From Sphaerimonospora sp050942215 (GTDB lineage Bacteria; Actinomycetota; Actinomycetes; Streptosporangiales; Streptosporangiaceae), in the NCBI RefSeq assembly GCF_050942215.1, contig NZ_CP192056.1, positions 2,294,001 to 2,358,000 of the forward strand: a DNA stretch of 64,000 nt, read 5' to 3'. The position numbers and the translations under genes are program-made. This document shows, in pieces, positions 1 to 9,666 of the stretch. Under the pieces are notes generated by a model, which saw nothing but the letters and a program-made list of their open reading frames with translations, made no database searches and had not been told where the DNA came from. How positions within the stretch are numbered: position 1 is the first letter of the stretch; every line of letters starts with the position of its first letter.

Positions 1-454
1 CGTACTTCACGCAGCGCAGCCCGCCTGCGTTGGTCGCGAGATTGCCGCCGATCGTGGAGATCTCGTACGACGAGGGGTCGGGGGCGTACATCAGCCCGTG
101 CTCGCGGGCCGCCCGGTCCAGGTCGGCGGTGATGACGCCGGGCTCGGCCACCGCGATCTCGTCCCGGGGCGACAGCTCGCGTATCCGCGTCATCCTGGCG
201 AGCGAGAGGATCAGGCAGCCGTCGGTCGCGGTGGCCCCGCCGGCCAGGCCGGTGCCCGCGCCACGCGGCACGACCGGCACCAGGTGCTCCGTCGCCCAGC
301 GCATCGTCGTGACCACATCGTCCCGTGACTCGGCGAGAACGACACCGAGTGGTCTGCCCGGCGGCACGAAGGTCCGGTCTCTGGCGTACGACTCGGTGAC
401 GTCGGGGTCGGTGAGGACCCGCCCGTCCGGAAGCGCGGCGATAAGGTCATGCAC
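1..454 (-). CDS. FAD-linked oxidase (GlcD/D-lactate dehydrogenase type), 5' part only
   Basis: The minus strand encodes the first 151 residues of an FAD-binding oxidase; the rest lies beyond the left edge of the window. The visible part is the PCMH-type FAD-binding half, with the flavin-pyrophosphate loop VPRGAGTGLAGGA followed by a SxxxMxxI stretch and the second loop IGGNLATNAGG. This is the arrangement of glycolate oxidase GlcD and D-lactate dehydrogenase, which oxidise 2-hydroxy acids at the cytoplasmic membrane. The start is GTG at 454; an in-frame TAA lies four codons upstream, so it cannot start much earlier. The substrate cannot be told from this half. It is divergent from the M6 protease gene and shares a 184-base intergenic region with it. 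Confidence 0.85.
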   Translation of the reverse strand, partial: MHDLIAALPDGRVLTDPDVTESYARDRTFVPPGRPLGVVLAESRDDVVTTMRWATEHLVPVVPRGAGTGLAGGATATDGCLILSLARMTRIRELSPRDEIAVAEPGVITADLDRAAREHGLMYAPDPSSYEISTIGGNLATNAGGLRCVKY

Positions 455-638
455 GCCTGGACTTTACGCCATGTTCCCGGCATCGGTGGTAACCGTAACT
501 TTACATAACTTTTTGGTAGATCACGGTTTTACAACCGTTATTGGTTCCCTTTACCTTTTCGCTTAAGGTCCCGCATGCGCGCTCATCCCGGCGCGCCGAG
601 CATGGGCGTCCGGGAACCCCGGACGGGAAGGGATCTCG

Positions 639-3413
639 TTGTCCAAGACACTCCGGCGTATCGCCGTGACGGTGCCCGCGCTGAGCTTGGTGGCCGCTGG
701 TCTGGCCGTCGTCGGCACGGCCACGCAGGCGGCCACCGACACGGTCACCCCCACCGCCGGGTATCAGCCCTCGGCGAAGGACCACTACATCAACTACGCC
801 CCACCCCGCATCCAGAGCGACACGACGCTCATCGACGAACGGGTCCCGGACAAGGGCGCCAGGCGTACGTTGGCCCTGGCGCACTCGATCGACCGCAAGT
901 TCGCCATGGGCAACCCCGTCGCGGCGCGGGTGCTCGCCAAGCACGAGCGGCAGGCCATCAGGACGGGGAAGAACCCGTGGGACTTCATCTACAAGAAGTC
1001 GAAGACCACCAAGCAGGCCAAACTCCTCACGCTGCTCGTCGAGTTCAACGACCAGGCCGATGACGACTTCTCCGGCTGGTCGCACCCCAGGACGACCGCC
1101 GACGTCAACGACTGCGTCACCGAGCCGCCCGGCACGAAGCTGAACGGGCCGCTGCACAACCGCATCCCCGACCCGGCGCTCGCGGCCGGCGGGGGCAAGG
1201 ACAACAACTCGATGTGGGTGCAGGACTTCGACACGGCGTTCTACAACGACATGCTCTACAGCTCGAAGGGGATCACCAAGCGGGTCCGCATGGACCTGAC
1301 CGACCCCCGTGACGGCAAGAAGGGCATCGACATCTCCGGCTACACGATGAAGAACATGTACGAGGAGATGTCGAAGGGGGCCTATACCGTCACCGGCGAG
1401 GCGGTCGGCTGGATCAAGGTCCCGCACTCCGAGGCATGGTACGGCGCCGGCAAGTGCGGCACCTATCCGCAGGACATGACCGGCCACCCCGACAACCCGC
1501 GCGGCCCCGCCCAGCTCGCCATCGACGCGGTCGACGCCCTCGCGGCCCATGACCCGTCGTTCCCGTGGGCCGACTACGACCGGGAGGACGTCTCCGACGC
1601 CGACGGCGACGGCGACTACGACGAGCCCGACGGCGTCATCGATCACCTCGTGCTGATCCACGCCGGTGAGGACAAGTCCGGCGGCGGCGGCGCGGAGGGG
1701 ACCTTCGCCATCTGGGCGCACTCCAGCGACGTGGCGGGCGGCTACACCGTGCCCGGCACGAACGTGAAGATCTCCAACTACATCGTGCAGCCGGAGAACT
1801 CCGGCGTCGGCGTCTTCGCCCACGAGTACGGCCACGACCTCGGCCTGCCGGACCTGTACGACACCAGCGGCAACGGCGACTCGGACGTGGACTTCTGGGA
1901 CCTCATGTCCAGCGGCTCCCACTCCGGGCCGATCTTCCAGTCCATGCCCACACACATGGGCCTGTGGGACAAGTGGGTGCTCGGCTGGGCCAACCCCAAG
2001 ATCCTCGACCCGGGTGACCACAAGAAGCTGCTGGCCGTCGGCCAGACCTCGCGTACGCCCAAGGGAACCGAGGACGGTGTGCGGATCAACCTGCCGGACA
2101 AGCACGTGGTGCTGTCCACCCCGCACAGCGGCGGCAACCTGTGGTGGTCCGGCAACGACCAGGCCTGGGGCGACTCCAAGCTGACCAGGTCGGTCGAGGT
2201 CCCGGCCGGATCGGACGCGAAGTTCGAGTGGTGGAGCGACTGGAGCATCGAGCAGGACTGGGACTTCGGTTTCTTCGAAATCTCCGCCGACGGCGGCGCC
2301 ACCTGGACCGAGCAGAAGGTCTACTTCGAGGGCGGCGCGCTCGCCAGCACCGGCGACGGCTACACCGACCCCAACAACCGCCTGAAGGACTACGGCAACA
2401 AGAAGTACGGCATCACCGGGGAGAGCGGCGGCTGGGTGAAGCTGTACGCCGACCTCGCGCCGTTCGCCGGCCAGACCGTGCAGGTGCGCCTCAGGTACGC
2501 GACGGACGCGGCGGCCATGGAGCGCGGCTGGTTCAACGACGACTTCTCGGTCACCGCGGGCGGCACGGCCGTCTGGAGCGACGACGTCGAGAGCGGCGAG
2601 AACGGCTGGACCGCCACGAAGGGCACCTTCACCGACACCGCCGGCGCAGGCTGGGTGATCCACGCCGGTGAGCTGAACGCGGCGCAGTACTACCTGGCCG
2701 AATGGCGCAACCTCGACGGGTTCGACAAGGGCCTGCAGTACGCCTACGACACGACCTACATGCGCGACGGCGCCTGGAAGGTGGAGAAGGTCAAGTACAA
2801 CGCGCCCGGCCTGCTCGTCTGGTACCGCGACGCGGCCCGTACGAACAACAACGTGGCGGACGCGGCGTTCGACCTGCCGTCGGTCGGCCCGAAGGGTCAG
2901 CTCCTCCTCGTTGACTCGCACTTCGAACCGCTGCGCCGTACCGGCGAGGCGGCGGAGAAGGACGGAAGCGTCCTGAAGAACCTGCCCTCCCGCCCGCAGT
3001 CTTCCAACGCGGCGTTCAGCTTCTTCGGTACCTACCCGTTCGAGGAGTGCATCGAGGGTGAGCCGTTCACGGAGTACTGCACCTCGTTCGGCAAGCTCCC
3101 GGCGGTGAAGACCTTCACCGACGCCAAGGGCTGGTACCCTGGCCTGGAGATCCGCGACGGCGCGCTGTACTTCCGGCACCGTGACGCCTCGGTCGTGGTT
3201 CCGACCAGGAACAACGAGCCGTACACCACCAGGATCGTCCACCCCGACGGTTCCCCCGCCACCGAGCTGTACGGCACGGACATCGGCGGACCCATCCTCG
3301 GCACCGGCAACCCCGGCGACGAGGGCAAGCAGCTGGGCGTGAAAATCCAGCTCGTCAGCCCGCTCCCGGCCAATCTGGGCGCGCTCGTCTACGTCACGCC
3401 CGCCAAGAAGTGA
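639..3413 (+). CDS. Secreted M6 family metalloprotease (immune inhibitor A type)
   Basis: A 924-residue secreted zinc endopeptidase. Residues 1 to about 31 form a Sec signal peptide (basic SKTLRR, hydrophobic core, small residues before TQAA). The catalytic zinc site HEYGHDLGLPD starts at H395 (ligands H395 and H399, catalytic E396, metzincin-like downstream D), within an M6 peptidase domain covering roughly residues 100-460. The C-terminal half has the beta-rich layout of immune inhibitor A proteins, with an Asp-rich Ca-binding-looking segment near residue 315. Start chosen is TTG at 639, preceded by a GGGAAGGGA Shine-Dalgarno; no better ATG/GTG exists before the signal peptide. It probably degrades extracellular proteins. 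A 913-residue open frame on the opposite strand is a GC-composition shadow. Confidence 0.93.
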   Translation: MSKTLRRIAVTVPALSLVAAGLAVVGTATQAATDTVTPTAGYQPSAKDHYINYAPPRIQSDTTLIDERVPDKGARRTLALAHSIDRKFAMGNPVAARVLAKHERQAIRTGKNPWDFIYKKSKTTKQAKLLTLLVEFNDQADDDFSGWSHPRTTADVNDCVTEPPGTKLNGPLHNRIPDPALAAGGGKDNNSMWVQDFDTAFYNDMLYSSKGITKRVRMDLTDPRDGKKGIDISGYTMKNMYEEMSKGAYTVTGEAVGWIKVPHSEAWYGAGKCGTYPQDMTGHPDNPRGPAQLAIDAVDALAAHDPSFPWADYDREDVSDADGDGDYDEPDGVIDHLVLIHAGEDKSGGGGAEGTFAIWAHSSDVAGGYTVPGTNVKISNYIVQPENSGVGVFAHEYGHDLGLPDLYDTSGNGDSDVDFWDLMSSGSHSGPIFQSMPTHMGLWDKWVLGWANPKILDPGDHKKLLAVGQTSRTPKGTEDGVRINLPDKHVVLSTPHSGGNLWWSGNDQAWGDSKLTRSVEVPAGSDAKFEWWSDWSIEQDWDFGFFEISADGGATWTEQKVYFEGGALASTGDGYTDPNNRLKDYGNKKYGITGESGGWVKLYADLAPFAGQTVQVRLRYATDAAAMERGWFNDDFSVTAGGTAVWSDDVESGENGWTATKGTFTDTAGAGWVIHAGELNAAQYYLAEWRNLDGFDKGLQYAYDTTYMRDGAWKVEKVKYNAPGLLVWYRDAARTNNNVADAAFDLPSVGPKGQLLLVDSHFEPLRRTGEAAEKDGSVLKNLPSRPQSSNAAFSFFGTYPFEECIEGEPFTEYCTSFGKLPAVKTFTDAKGWYPGLEIRDGALYFRHRDASVVVPTRNNEPYTTRIVHPDGSPATELYGTDIGGPILGTGNPGDEGKQLGVKIQLVSPLPANLGALVYVTPAKK

Positions 3414-3454
3414 TGGGCGACGGGCAATGACAGGGTAAAGCGACGCCCTAGCAT

Positions 3455-4390
3455 GTGATCATGCGGACGAAGGCGGAGCACACGGCGGCCATCCACGACA
3501 AGCGGATGGCCGCCGTCGTCGTGAACACCAGGTCGCGGCGGGGCCGCCGCCGCTACCCCGAGGCGCTGAGCCTGCTCAGGGCCCGGGGTTTCCTGCTCAC
3601 CGGCGTGCACGCGGTGACCGACCCGGCACGACTGCGCGAGACCATCGACCGCGCCCTCGCCGACGAACCGGATCTGCTGATCGTCGGCGGTGGCGACGGC
3701 ACACTGAGCAGCTCGATCAGACACATCGCCGGCCGGGACGTCGCGCTCGGCGTGCTGCCGCTCGGCACCACCAACAACTTCGCCCGCAGCCTCGGGCTGC
3801 CGCTGGACCTGCCCGGCGCGACGGCCGTGCTGTCCGAGGGGAAGGTCGCCGACATCGACCTCGGCATGTGCGGCGACCGGCCGTTCGCCAACCTGACCAG
3901 CTTCGGGGTCTCCGTCGAGGTGGCCGGCACCGTGCGGCCGCTGCTCAAGCGCGTCCTCGGCCGCGCCGCCTATCCGCTGACCGCGATGCGCGTCCTGCCG
4001 GGCCACCGGCCGTTCCGGGCGTTCGTCACGGTCGACGGCGTGCGCCACGAGCTGCTCACCCACCAGCTCAACATCGCCAACGGCCGCTATCACGGGGGCT
4101 GGCAGATCGCCAAGGACGCCGGAATCGACGACCGCAGGCTCGTCGCCTACCAGCTCGGCTCGGGCAAGCGGCTGCGGCTGCTCGTCGAGACCCTCATCAG
4201 GGCCACCACCGGGCGATGGCGCAGCCTCGCCGGCGGTCCCTTCGTCACCGGCGGCGAGATGCTGGTGGAGACCGACCCGCCGATGGCGGCCGACATCGAC
4301 GGCGAGGTGCGGCTGCGCACCCCACTGGTCGTCAGGACGATCCCCAACGGAGTCCGCGTGATGGTCCCGGCGGACTTCGTCGACACCTGA
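3455..4390 (+). CDS. Diacylglycerol/sphingosine-type lipid kinase (DAGK catalytic domain, YegS-like)
   Basis: A 311-residue soluble lipid kinase. It has the nucleotide-binding GGGDGTL motif of the DAGK_cat fold near residue 76, followed by LPLGTTNNFARSLG, the family's second glycine/Asn-rich loop, and the C-terminal beta-sandwich of YegS/DgkB proteins (GRYHGGWQIAKDA). The family phosphorylates diacylglycerol or related lipids at the membrane face. GTG at 3455 and ATG at 3461 are both possible starts; they differ by two residues. It lies 41 bases after the protease and converges on the SWIM-protein gene, whose stop is four bases away. Confidence 0.88.
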   Translation: MIMRTKAEHTAAIHDKRMAAVVVNTRSRRGRRRYPEALSLLRARGFLLTGVHAVTDPARLRETIDRALADEPDLLIVGGGDGTLSSSIRHIAGRDVALGVLPLGTTNNFARSLGLPLDLPGATAVLSEGKVADIDLGMCGDRPFANLTSFGVSVEVAGTVRPLLKRVLGRAAYPLTAMRVLPGHRPFRAFVTVDGVRHELLTHQLNIANGRYHGGWQIAKDAGIDDRRLVAYQLGSGKRLRLLVETLIRATTGRWRSLAGGPFVTGGEMLVETDPPMAADIDGEVRLRTPLVVRTIPNGVRVMVPADFVDT

Positions 4391-4393
4391 TCG

Positions 4394-5269
4394 CTACTCG
4401 CCGTCGCCGTCGCCGTCGGCGGTGGCGAAGGCGCGGTAGGCGGGCCGCAGCAGGTCGAGGAGCGGAATGTGCCGGGCCTTCACCCGCGGCGGGTCGAGCG
4501 CGCGCAGCAGCAGGTCGGACGGAGAGCCGGGACCGGCCGACGCGTCCGCGGCCGGGAACAGCCGGGCCGGTGACATGCCCGCCTCGTAGAAGTCGTCGAT
4601 CCGCTCCGCGAACGGTACGTCGGCCACGTCCAGAAGCCCCGGCGGCCGGTCGCCGCCCGCGCCTCCGGTCCGGCCCTCGATGTGGCGCAGCGCGTCGAGC
4701 AGCGCGTCCCTGGCCATGCCCCGCCAGGCCAGGACGAGGAACGGATCGTCGTCGAAGGCCTCCGCCAGGACGTACAGCACGGCCGACAGGTGCTTGCACG
4801 GGAAGCCCCAGTCCGGGCAGGAGCACTCCATCTCCAGCCCACGCTCCTCGGGGAAGAGCGGCAGCCCGCACCCGCCGAACACCTCCTCGATCTCCGGCGG
4901 CATCTCCCCGGCGAGCAGCTTGGCCCGGTGGAGCGCCTGCGCGGCCAGCGCGCCGACCAGCTCGCGCCACTGCTCCCGGTCATAGGCGGCGATGCCGATC
5001 GTCACCCGGTACGGCGTCCGCCGCGACCCCTGCACCAGGGCCTCGACCAGACCCGGCCCGATCTCGAGATCGAGGACCTGCCCCGAGCGGGCGTACGAGC
5101 GGCCGCGGGCGAGCCGGCCGGGGTCGCAGACGCGCTCCAGGATGTCGACGAACCTGCGCGACCACCACCGCTCGCCGATCGAACCGCGTCTGCCCCGCGC
5201 CCGGATGCCGCCCTCGACCCGGATCGGCCGGGAGCGCTCGAACCATCCGGCCTCCCGCCCCGCCATCAC
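4394..5269 (-). CDS. SWIM zinc-finger protein partnered with SNF2 helicase
   Basis: A protein of about 291 residues. The SWIM zinc finger is visible as C149-x-C151, C158-x-H160 (CSCPDWGFPCKH), the CxCx(n)CxH signature. SWIM proteins bind DNA or protein partners and are commonly encoded next to SNF2-family ATPases in actinobacteria, as here. The start (GTG 5269 or ATG 5266) overlaps the TGA of the upstream helicase gene, so the two are almost certainly translationally coupled and act together. The C-terminal 80 residues are Asp/Ala/Arg-rich and end in an acidic tract encoded by GAC/GGC repeats. Confidence 0.88.
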   Translation of the reverse strand: MMAGREAGWFERSRPIRVEGGIRARGRRGSIGERWWSRRFVDILERVCDPGRLARGRSYARSGQVLDLEIGPGLVEALVQGSRRTPYRVTIGIAAYDREQWRELVGALAAQALHRAKLLAGEMPPEIEEVFGGCGLPLFPEERGLEMECSCPDWGFPCKHLSAVLYVLAEAFDDDPFLVLAWRGMARDALLDALRHIEGRTGGAGGDRPPGLLDVADVPFAERIDDFYEAGMSPARLFPAADASAGPGSPSDLLLRALDPPRVKARHIPLLDLLRPAYRAFATADGDGDGE

Positions 5270-8200
5270 GCGACCGCCTCGGGGCCGAGCCGGAACAGCT
5301 CACGCAGGCTGTCGGTGGACAGCGAAGCGATCCAGTCCTCGCCCGTGCCGACCACGCTCTCGGCCAGCGCGAGCTTGCGCTCGATCATCTCGTCGATCCG
5401 CTCCTCCAAGGTCCCGGCGCAGATGAACTTCCTGACCTGCACGTCGCGGCGCTGGCCGATGCGGAACGCCCGGTCGGTCGCCTGGTTCTCCACGGCCGGG
5501 TTCCACCACCGGTCGACATGGATCACATGGTTGGCCGCCGTCAGGTTCAGCCCGGTGCCGGCCGCCTTCAGCGACAGCAGGAAGACCATCGGCTCGTCGT
5601 CGTGCTGGAACCGCTCGACCAGCGCGTCGCGCCGCTTCTTCGGCAGCCCGCCGTGCAGCCACAGCACCGGGCGGTCGAGGTGCGCCGCCAGGTACGGCTG
5701 GAGCAGCGAGCCGAACTCGGCGTACTGCGTGAAGACCAGCGCCTTGTCACCCTCGCCGACGATCTCCTCGGCCAGCTCCTCCAGACGGGCCAGCTTCCCC
5801 GAGCGGCCCGGCAGCCGGGAGCCGTCCTTGAGCAGGTGGGCGGGATGGTTGCACACCTGTTTGAGCTTGGTCATCGCGGCGAGCACGTTGCCGTGCCGTT
5901 CGATGCCCTCGCTTCCGGCGATCCGGTCCATCATGTCCTCGACGATCGCCTGGTAGAGGCCGGCCTGCTCAGGCGTGAGCGTGCACCAGACCTTCATCTC
6001 CATCTTCTCCGGTAGATCGGAGATGATCGTCTTGTCGGTCTTGAGCCGGCGCAGCACGAAGGGCCCGATGGCCCGCTTGAGCGCGGCGGTCGCCGCCTCG
6101 TCGCCGTCCCGCTCGATCGGCTCCTGGTAGCGCCTACGGAACGTCGCGGCCGGGCCGAGCAGACCGGGATTGCAGAACTCCATGATCGACCAGAGCTCGG
6201 CCAGGTGGTTCTCCACCGGGGTGCCGGTCAGCGCGAGCCTGGTGCGCGCCGGGAGCGACCGTACGGCCTGGGCCTGCCTGGCCGCGCTGTTCTTGATCGC
6301 CTGAGCCTCGTCGCAGACGACCCGCTCCCACTCGAAAGCGGCGAGGACGTCTCGGTCGCGCAGGGCCGTGCCGTACGTGGTGAGGACGAGGTCGGCCCGG
6401 CCGACCCGCTCGGCCAGTTCCTCGCCGCGCAGCCGGCCCGCACCGTGATGGAGGTAGACGTCGAGCGACGGGGCGAACCTCGCCGCCTCCTTCTGCCAGT
6501 TGGTCAGCAGCGACATCGGGCACACCAGCAGCGTCGTCCTCACCCGCTCGCCTGATTCGCGCTCGTTCAGCAGCATCGACAGGATCTGGATCGTTTTCCC
6601 GAGTCCCATATCATCCGCGAGAATCGTGCCGAGTCCGATGCGGGACATGAAGCCGAGCCAGGCCAGGCCGCGCTCCTGGTACGGCCGGAGCGTGCCGTGG
6701 AAGGCGGCCGGAGTGGCGACCGGTTCCAGGCGGCGGTCGGCCTCGCCGGACAGCAGATCGCCGAGCAGCCCGTCGGCGTCCACCTCGACCAGCGGAAGAC
6801 CGTCGTCCCCGCCGTCGACGACCTCCTGAAGGATCTCTCCCGCCGTCGTACGACCCGACCCGCGGCGCGCCACGGCCTCCAGCGCGGCGTTCAGCTGCCG
6901 GGCGTCCAGCTCCACCCACTGCCCGCGCAGCCGGATCAGCGGCACCTTGAGCCTGGCCAGCTCGGCCAGTTCGGCCTCACTGATCGTCTCGTCGCCGACG
7001 GCCAGTTCGGCGCGGAAGTCCACGAGCTGCGCCAGCCCGAATTCTCCGTCCACGGCGGCCCGGCCGGCCGCGGCCCCCGATCCGGAGGGGGAACGCACGG
7101 TGAGCTTCAGCCCGAGCCTGGTGCGGCCGGCCCACGCGGGCAGTTGCACGCCGAACCCGGCCGCCTGCAGGAGCGGCGCGGCGTGCCGGAGGAAGGAGAA
7201 GGCCTCCTCCACGTCCAGTTCGATCCGGGCCGGCCGGGCCTCCCGGAGCGCGTCGTCGATCTTCGGGTAGAGGCGGGCCGCCCGGCCGAGCCCCGCGAGC
7301 AGCGTCTCGTCGAGGCGTCCCGGCAGTCCGGGCGCGGTCTCGCCCGCCCAGACGAGCGGAGCGGGAAGGTAGAGGCTCTGGTCCTCGGCCGACCGGAGGG
7401 CGAACTCGACGGCCCACGTACCGGTGCCCTGTTCAGGCCCCTGCCCGGCGGTGTCCGGTTCGTCGGTGTCTGGACCGGTGGTGTCCGGTTCGTCAGTTCG
7501 CGGTCCGGTGGTGTCCTGTTCGTCGGTTTCCGGCTCGATCAGGCGGAAACAGACCTGGACCGGGCCGTCGAGCTGGTGGGCGGCCCGGAACCAGTCCTGG
7601 AGCGGCCCGGCGAGCTCGCTCGCCTCCGCCTCGCGCACGCCGGGAAGGGCCGCGGCCTCCCCGGTGAGCGCCACCGTCCACCGGTCGGCCAGCGGGCTGC
7701 GCTGCCCGGGGCGGTGCCCTCGCAGCAGGCGCTCGGGCAGGGCCTGCCGTACGACCGCGTCGGCCAGGCAGGCGAGCGCCTCGATCAGCACGTGGACCGA
7801 GGGGCGTTCCTCCCGTACGGCCCGGCACACGGGCGGCATCGCGGCGGCCAGCTCCCGGAAACGGGCGGTGTGCCGCCCCGTCAGGACGGGCCGCCAGCGT
7901 GCCGCGTAGCCGCCGTCCTCCGCGACGAGCTGGGGCAGCACCCGGCCGCGCCGTACGATCTCACGGGCGTGCGCGGCGACCGCCGCGAGATAGCGCAGGG
8001 ACGGCCCGGCCGTCGGCGGCGGCTCCACGGCCGCGGTCAGTAAACGCAGCGCCGGCCCCGGCTCGACCAGCAGCGCGGGCACCCGCCACATGCTGATCTT
8101 GGTCGTGCGGGCGGTGACCTGAAGGCCGGTCTCCGGAGAGGGGAGCGGACTACGCGCCGAGCTCGGCAGCAGCAGCACCGTCTCACCCGACGCGGCCTTG

Positions 8201-8379
8201 CCCGCCGCCTCGGCGGCGGCCTCCCCCCAACGGGGCAGTTCCGCGGCGAGGGCGGCGGCGGAAGCGGCGAAGGGATGGGAACGGATCCTGGCCCGGGAGG
8301 TGCTCGGCCCCGCGTCCGTCGTCTCCTCGGCCCAGAGGACGAGCCTCCCGCCGTCCCAGGCCGCATGGATCACGAGCAT
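5266..8379 (-). CDS. SNF2-family DNA-dependent ATPase/helicase
   Basis: A 1037-residue Swi2/Snf2 ATPase. The N-terminal 450 residues are the bacterial SNF2-associated region (DUF3670-like). The Walker A motif ADDMGLGKTIQ is near residue 590, the Walker B/DEAQ box VVCDEAQAIKN near 690, LALTGTPVENHL (motif III) near 715, and motif V/VI (LSLKAAGTGLNL, RAFRIGQRR) near 950-1000. ATG at 8379 was chosen because GGAGGAG sits just upstream; a GTG six codons earlier lacks a Shine-Dalgarno. A low-complexity insert rich in Thr/Asp/Glu/Pro repeats of about 10 residues lies around residues 283-312. Likely role: chromosome remodelling or DNA repair with the coupled SWIM protein. Confidence 0.93.
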   Translation of the reverse strand: MLVIHAAWDGGRLVLWAEETTDAGPSTSRARIRSHPFAASAAALAAELPRWGEAAAEAAGKAASGETVLLLPSSARSPLPSPETGLQVTARTTKISMWRVPALLVEPGPALRLLTAAVEPPPTAGPSLRYLAAVAAHAREIVRRGRVLPQLVAEDGGYAARWRPVLTGRHTARFRELAAAMPPVCRAVREERPSVHVLIEALACLADAVVRQALPERLLRGHRPGQRSPLADRWTVALTGEAAALPGVREAEASELAGPLQDWFRAAHQLDGPVQVCFRLIEPETDEQDTTGPRTDEPDTTGPDTDEPDTAGQGPEQGTGTWAVEFALRSAEDQSLYLPAPLVWAGETAPGLPGRLDETLLAGLGRAARLYPKIDDALREARPARIELDVEEAFSFLRHAAPLLQAAGFGVQLPAWAGRTRLGLKLTVRSPSGSGAAAGRAAVDGEFGLAQLVDFRAELAVGDETISEAELAELARLKVPLIRLRGQWVELDARQLNAALEAVARRGSGRTTAGEILQEVVDGGDDGLPLVEVDADGLLGDLLSGEADRRLEPVATPAAFHGTLRPYQERGLAWLGFMSRIGLGTILADDMGLGKTIQILSMLLNERESGERVRTTLLVCPMSLLTNWQKEAARFAPSLDVYLHHGAGRLRGEELAERVGRADLVLTTYGTALRDRDVLAAFEWERVVCDEAQAIKNSAARQAQAVRSLPARTRLALTGTPVENHLAELWSIMEFCNPGLLGPAATFRRRYQEPIERDGDEAATAALKRAIGPFVLRRLKTDKTIISDLPEKMEMKVWCTLTPEQAGLYQAIVEDMMDRIAGSEGIERHGNVLAAMTKLKQVCNHPAHLLKDGSRLPGRSGKLARLEELAEEIVGEGDKALVFTQYAEFGSLLQPYLAAHLDRPVLWLHGGLPKKRRDALVERFQHDDEPMVFLLSLKAAGTGLNLTAANHVIHVDRWWNPAVENQATDRAFRIGQRRDVQVRKFICAGTLEERIDEMIERKLALAESVVGTGEDWIASLSTDSLRELFRLGPEAVA

Positions 8380-8441
8380 GCCGTCTCCTCCCGTCACCTC
8401 CGGAACGCTAGCAGCGCATCCGCCCCCCGATTCCGCTCAGA

Positions 8442-9512
8442 TCACCGGGGCCGGGCTGTGGGAACGGCCCGGTTCACGAGACGGGCGCGGGTGAGGACCG
8501 AGAGGTCGGCTGCGCGCAGTGCGTCGGTACGGTCCCACATGGCCGATGGGACCATGTCGCGCTGCCGGACGTGCTCGATCACCTCGAAGCCGCGCTCGCG
8601 CAGCATGGCCGACATCTCATCGGGCGACAGCAGGGTCAGCCAGGGTTCGCCGTGCTCGGCGGCGAAGGGCATGACCTGATCGGCGTAGGCCCGCCCGCGG
8701 TCGTCCCGCAGCCCCTCGGGAAGCATGTGCTCGACGATGATCTCACTGCCTGGCGCCAGGCCGGCCAGCGTCGAAAGGGTCCGCCCGACGGCGTCGCGGG
8801 TCAGATACATGGTCACGCCGAGCCAGCCGACCAGCGCGGGCCGTACGAGGTCGAGACCGTGCCGGGCCAGGTGCTCCGGTGATGACCCGGCCTCCAGGTC
8901 GGAGGGGACGAAGGTGAGGGCGGGCGGCGCCTCGATCCCCGCATCGGCGAGGGCCCGGCGTTTCCAGTGCTGCGTAGCCGGATGATCGACCTCGAAGACC
9001 CTGAGCCCGCCGGCCGGCGCCGCCGCTCCGGGTCGCTCGGTCCGGGTGGACTGCGTTGACCGGGTGGACTGCGTTGACCGGGTGGACTGCGTTGTCCGGG
9101 TGGGTCGGGTGGCCTGAGGGACCGGTGCGGTCTGGGGTGGGGTGGTCTGGGGTGGGGTGGCCTGAGCGGGCCGCGTGGTCTCGGCGGGACGGACGGCCTG
9201 GTGGATTCGGTAGGCGAAGGAGTCCAGCCCGGCACCGAGGATCACATATTGCCGGATACCGGTACGAATCGCCTCGCTGAGGCGGGCCTCCGTATAGTGA
9301 CCGCGGGTGAGCACCGTCGTGCGTGCCTGGGCGAGGACGAGGTGATCTCCATGGCTTCGGTGGAAGCCGACGAGTTCCTCGGCCCGCTCTGCGAGCAGGG
9401 CGTACGCCAAGGTGTCGCGGAAGATCAGAGGTTCGCTGTCGACGATCAGGTGCGCTGCGCGTGCCGCGGCGGCCGTGAGCGCGGTCTGGCTCGGTCCTCC
9501 ATTGCTATTCAC
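8442..9512 (-). CDS. SAM-dependent methyltransferase, leucine carboxyl methyltransferase-like family
   Basis: A protein of about 356 residues of the TIGR00027/LCM-like class I methyltransferases common in actinobacteria. The SAM site is YVILGAGLDSFAYR, followed by a family-typical EVDHPATQ segment (acidic residue contacting the SAM ribose) and a VGWLGVTMYL motif. Its substrate is unknown; several family members modify small carboxylates or O-groups in secondary metabolism. An insert of low-complexity Thr/Gln/Arg/Ser, encoded by three exact or near-exact 18-base repeats at 9043-9096, splits the Rossmann core between the SAM loop and the EVDHP strand. GTG 9512 is preferred because a TATAAT box lies 30 bases upstream; a TTG at 9557 would sit upstream of the inferred transcription start. 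Confidence 0.8.
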   Translation of the reverse strand: MNSNGGPSQTALTAAAARAAHLIVDSEPLIFRDTLAYALLAERAEELVGFHRSHGDHLVLAQARTTVLTRGHYTEARLSEAIRTGIRQYVILGAGLDSFAYRIHQAVRPAETTRPAQATPPQTTPPQTAPVPQATRPTRTTQSTRSTQSTRSTQSTRTERPGAAAPAGGLRVFEVDHPATQHWKRRALADAGIEAPPALTFVPSDLEAGSSPEHLARHGLDLVRPALVGWLGVTMYLTRDAVGRTLSTLAGLAPGSEIIVEHMLPEGLRDDRGRAYADQVMPFAAEHGEPWLTLLSPDEMSAMLRERGFEVIEHVRQRDMVPSAMWDRTDALRAADLSVLTRARLVNRAVPTARPR

Positions 9513-9540
9513 AATGAGGAAACTAATACACGATTTCGAG

Positions 9541-9546
9541 ATTATA
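9541..9546 (-). promoter_or_regulatory. Putative -10 box of the methyltransferase gene
   Basis: The minus strand reads TATAAT in an unusually AT-rich stretch (9490-9600) 29 bases upstream of the GTG start at 9512. No clear -35 match is visible at the usual spacing, so this is a suggestion only. It would imply a short leader and helps choose the downstream start. Confidence 0.4.
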
Positions 9547-9666
9547 CCACGAAACAAAAACCTTCACGACAGCATATTTGTCTCTGTTGGATATCGAATT
9601 CTCCGCTGAGTGCATCCCTACTCGGGAAACGCATGACATGAGAATCGGCGGTGAACGCGTCTTCCC

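Noticed and set aside
501..3242. 913-residue open frame antisense to the M6 protease
   Set aside because: Val/Arg/Gly-rich composition with no family resemblance; a consequence of GC-rich third positions of the real gene, which has signal peptide and HEXXH site.
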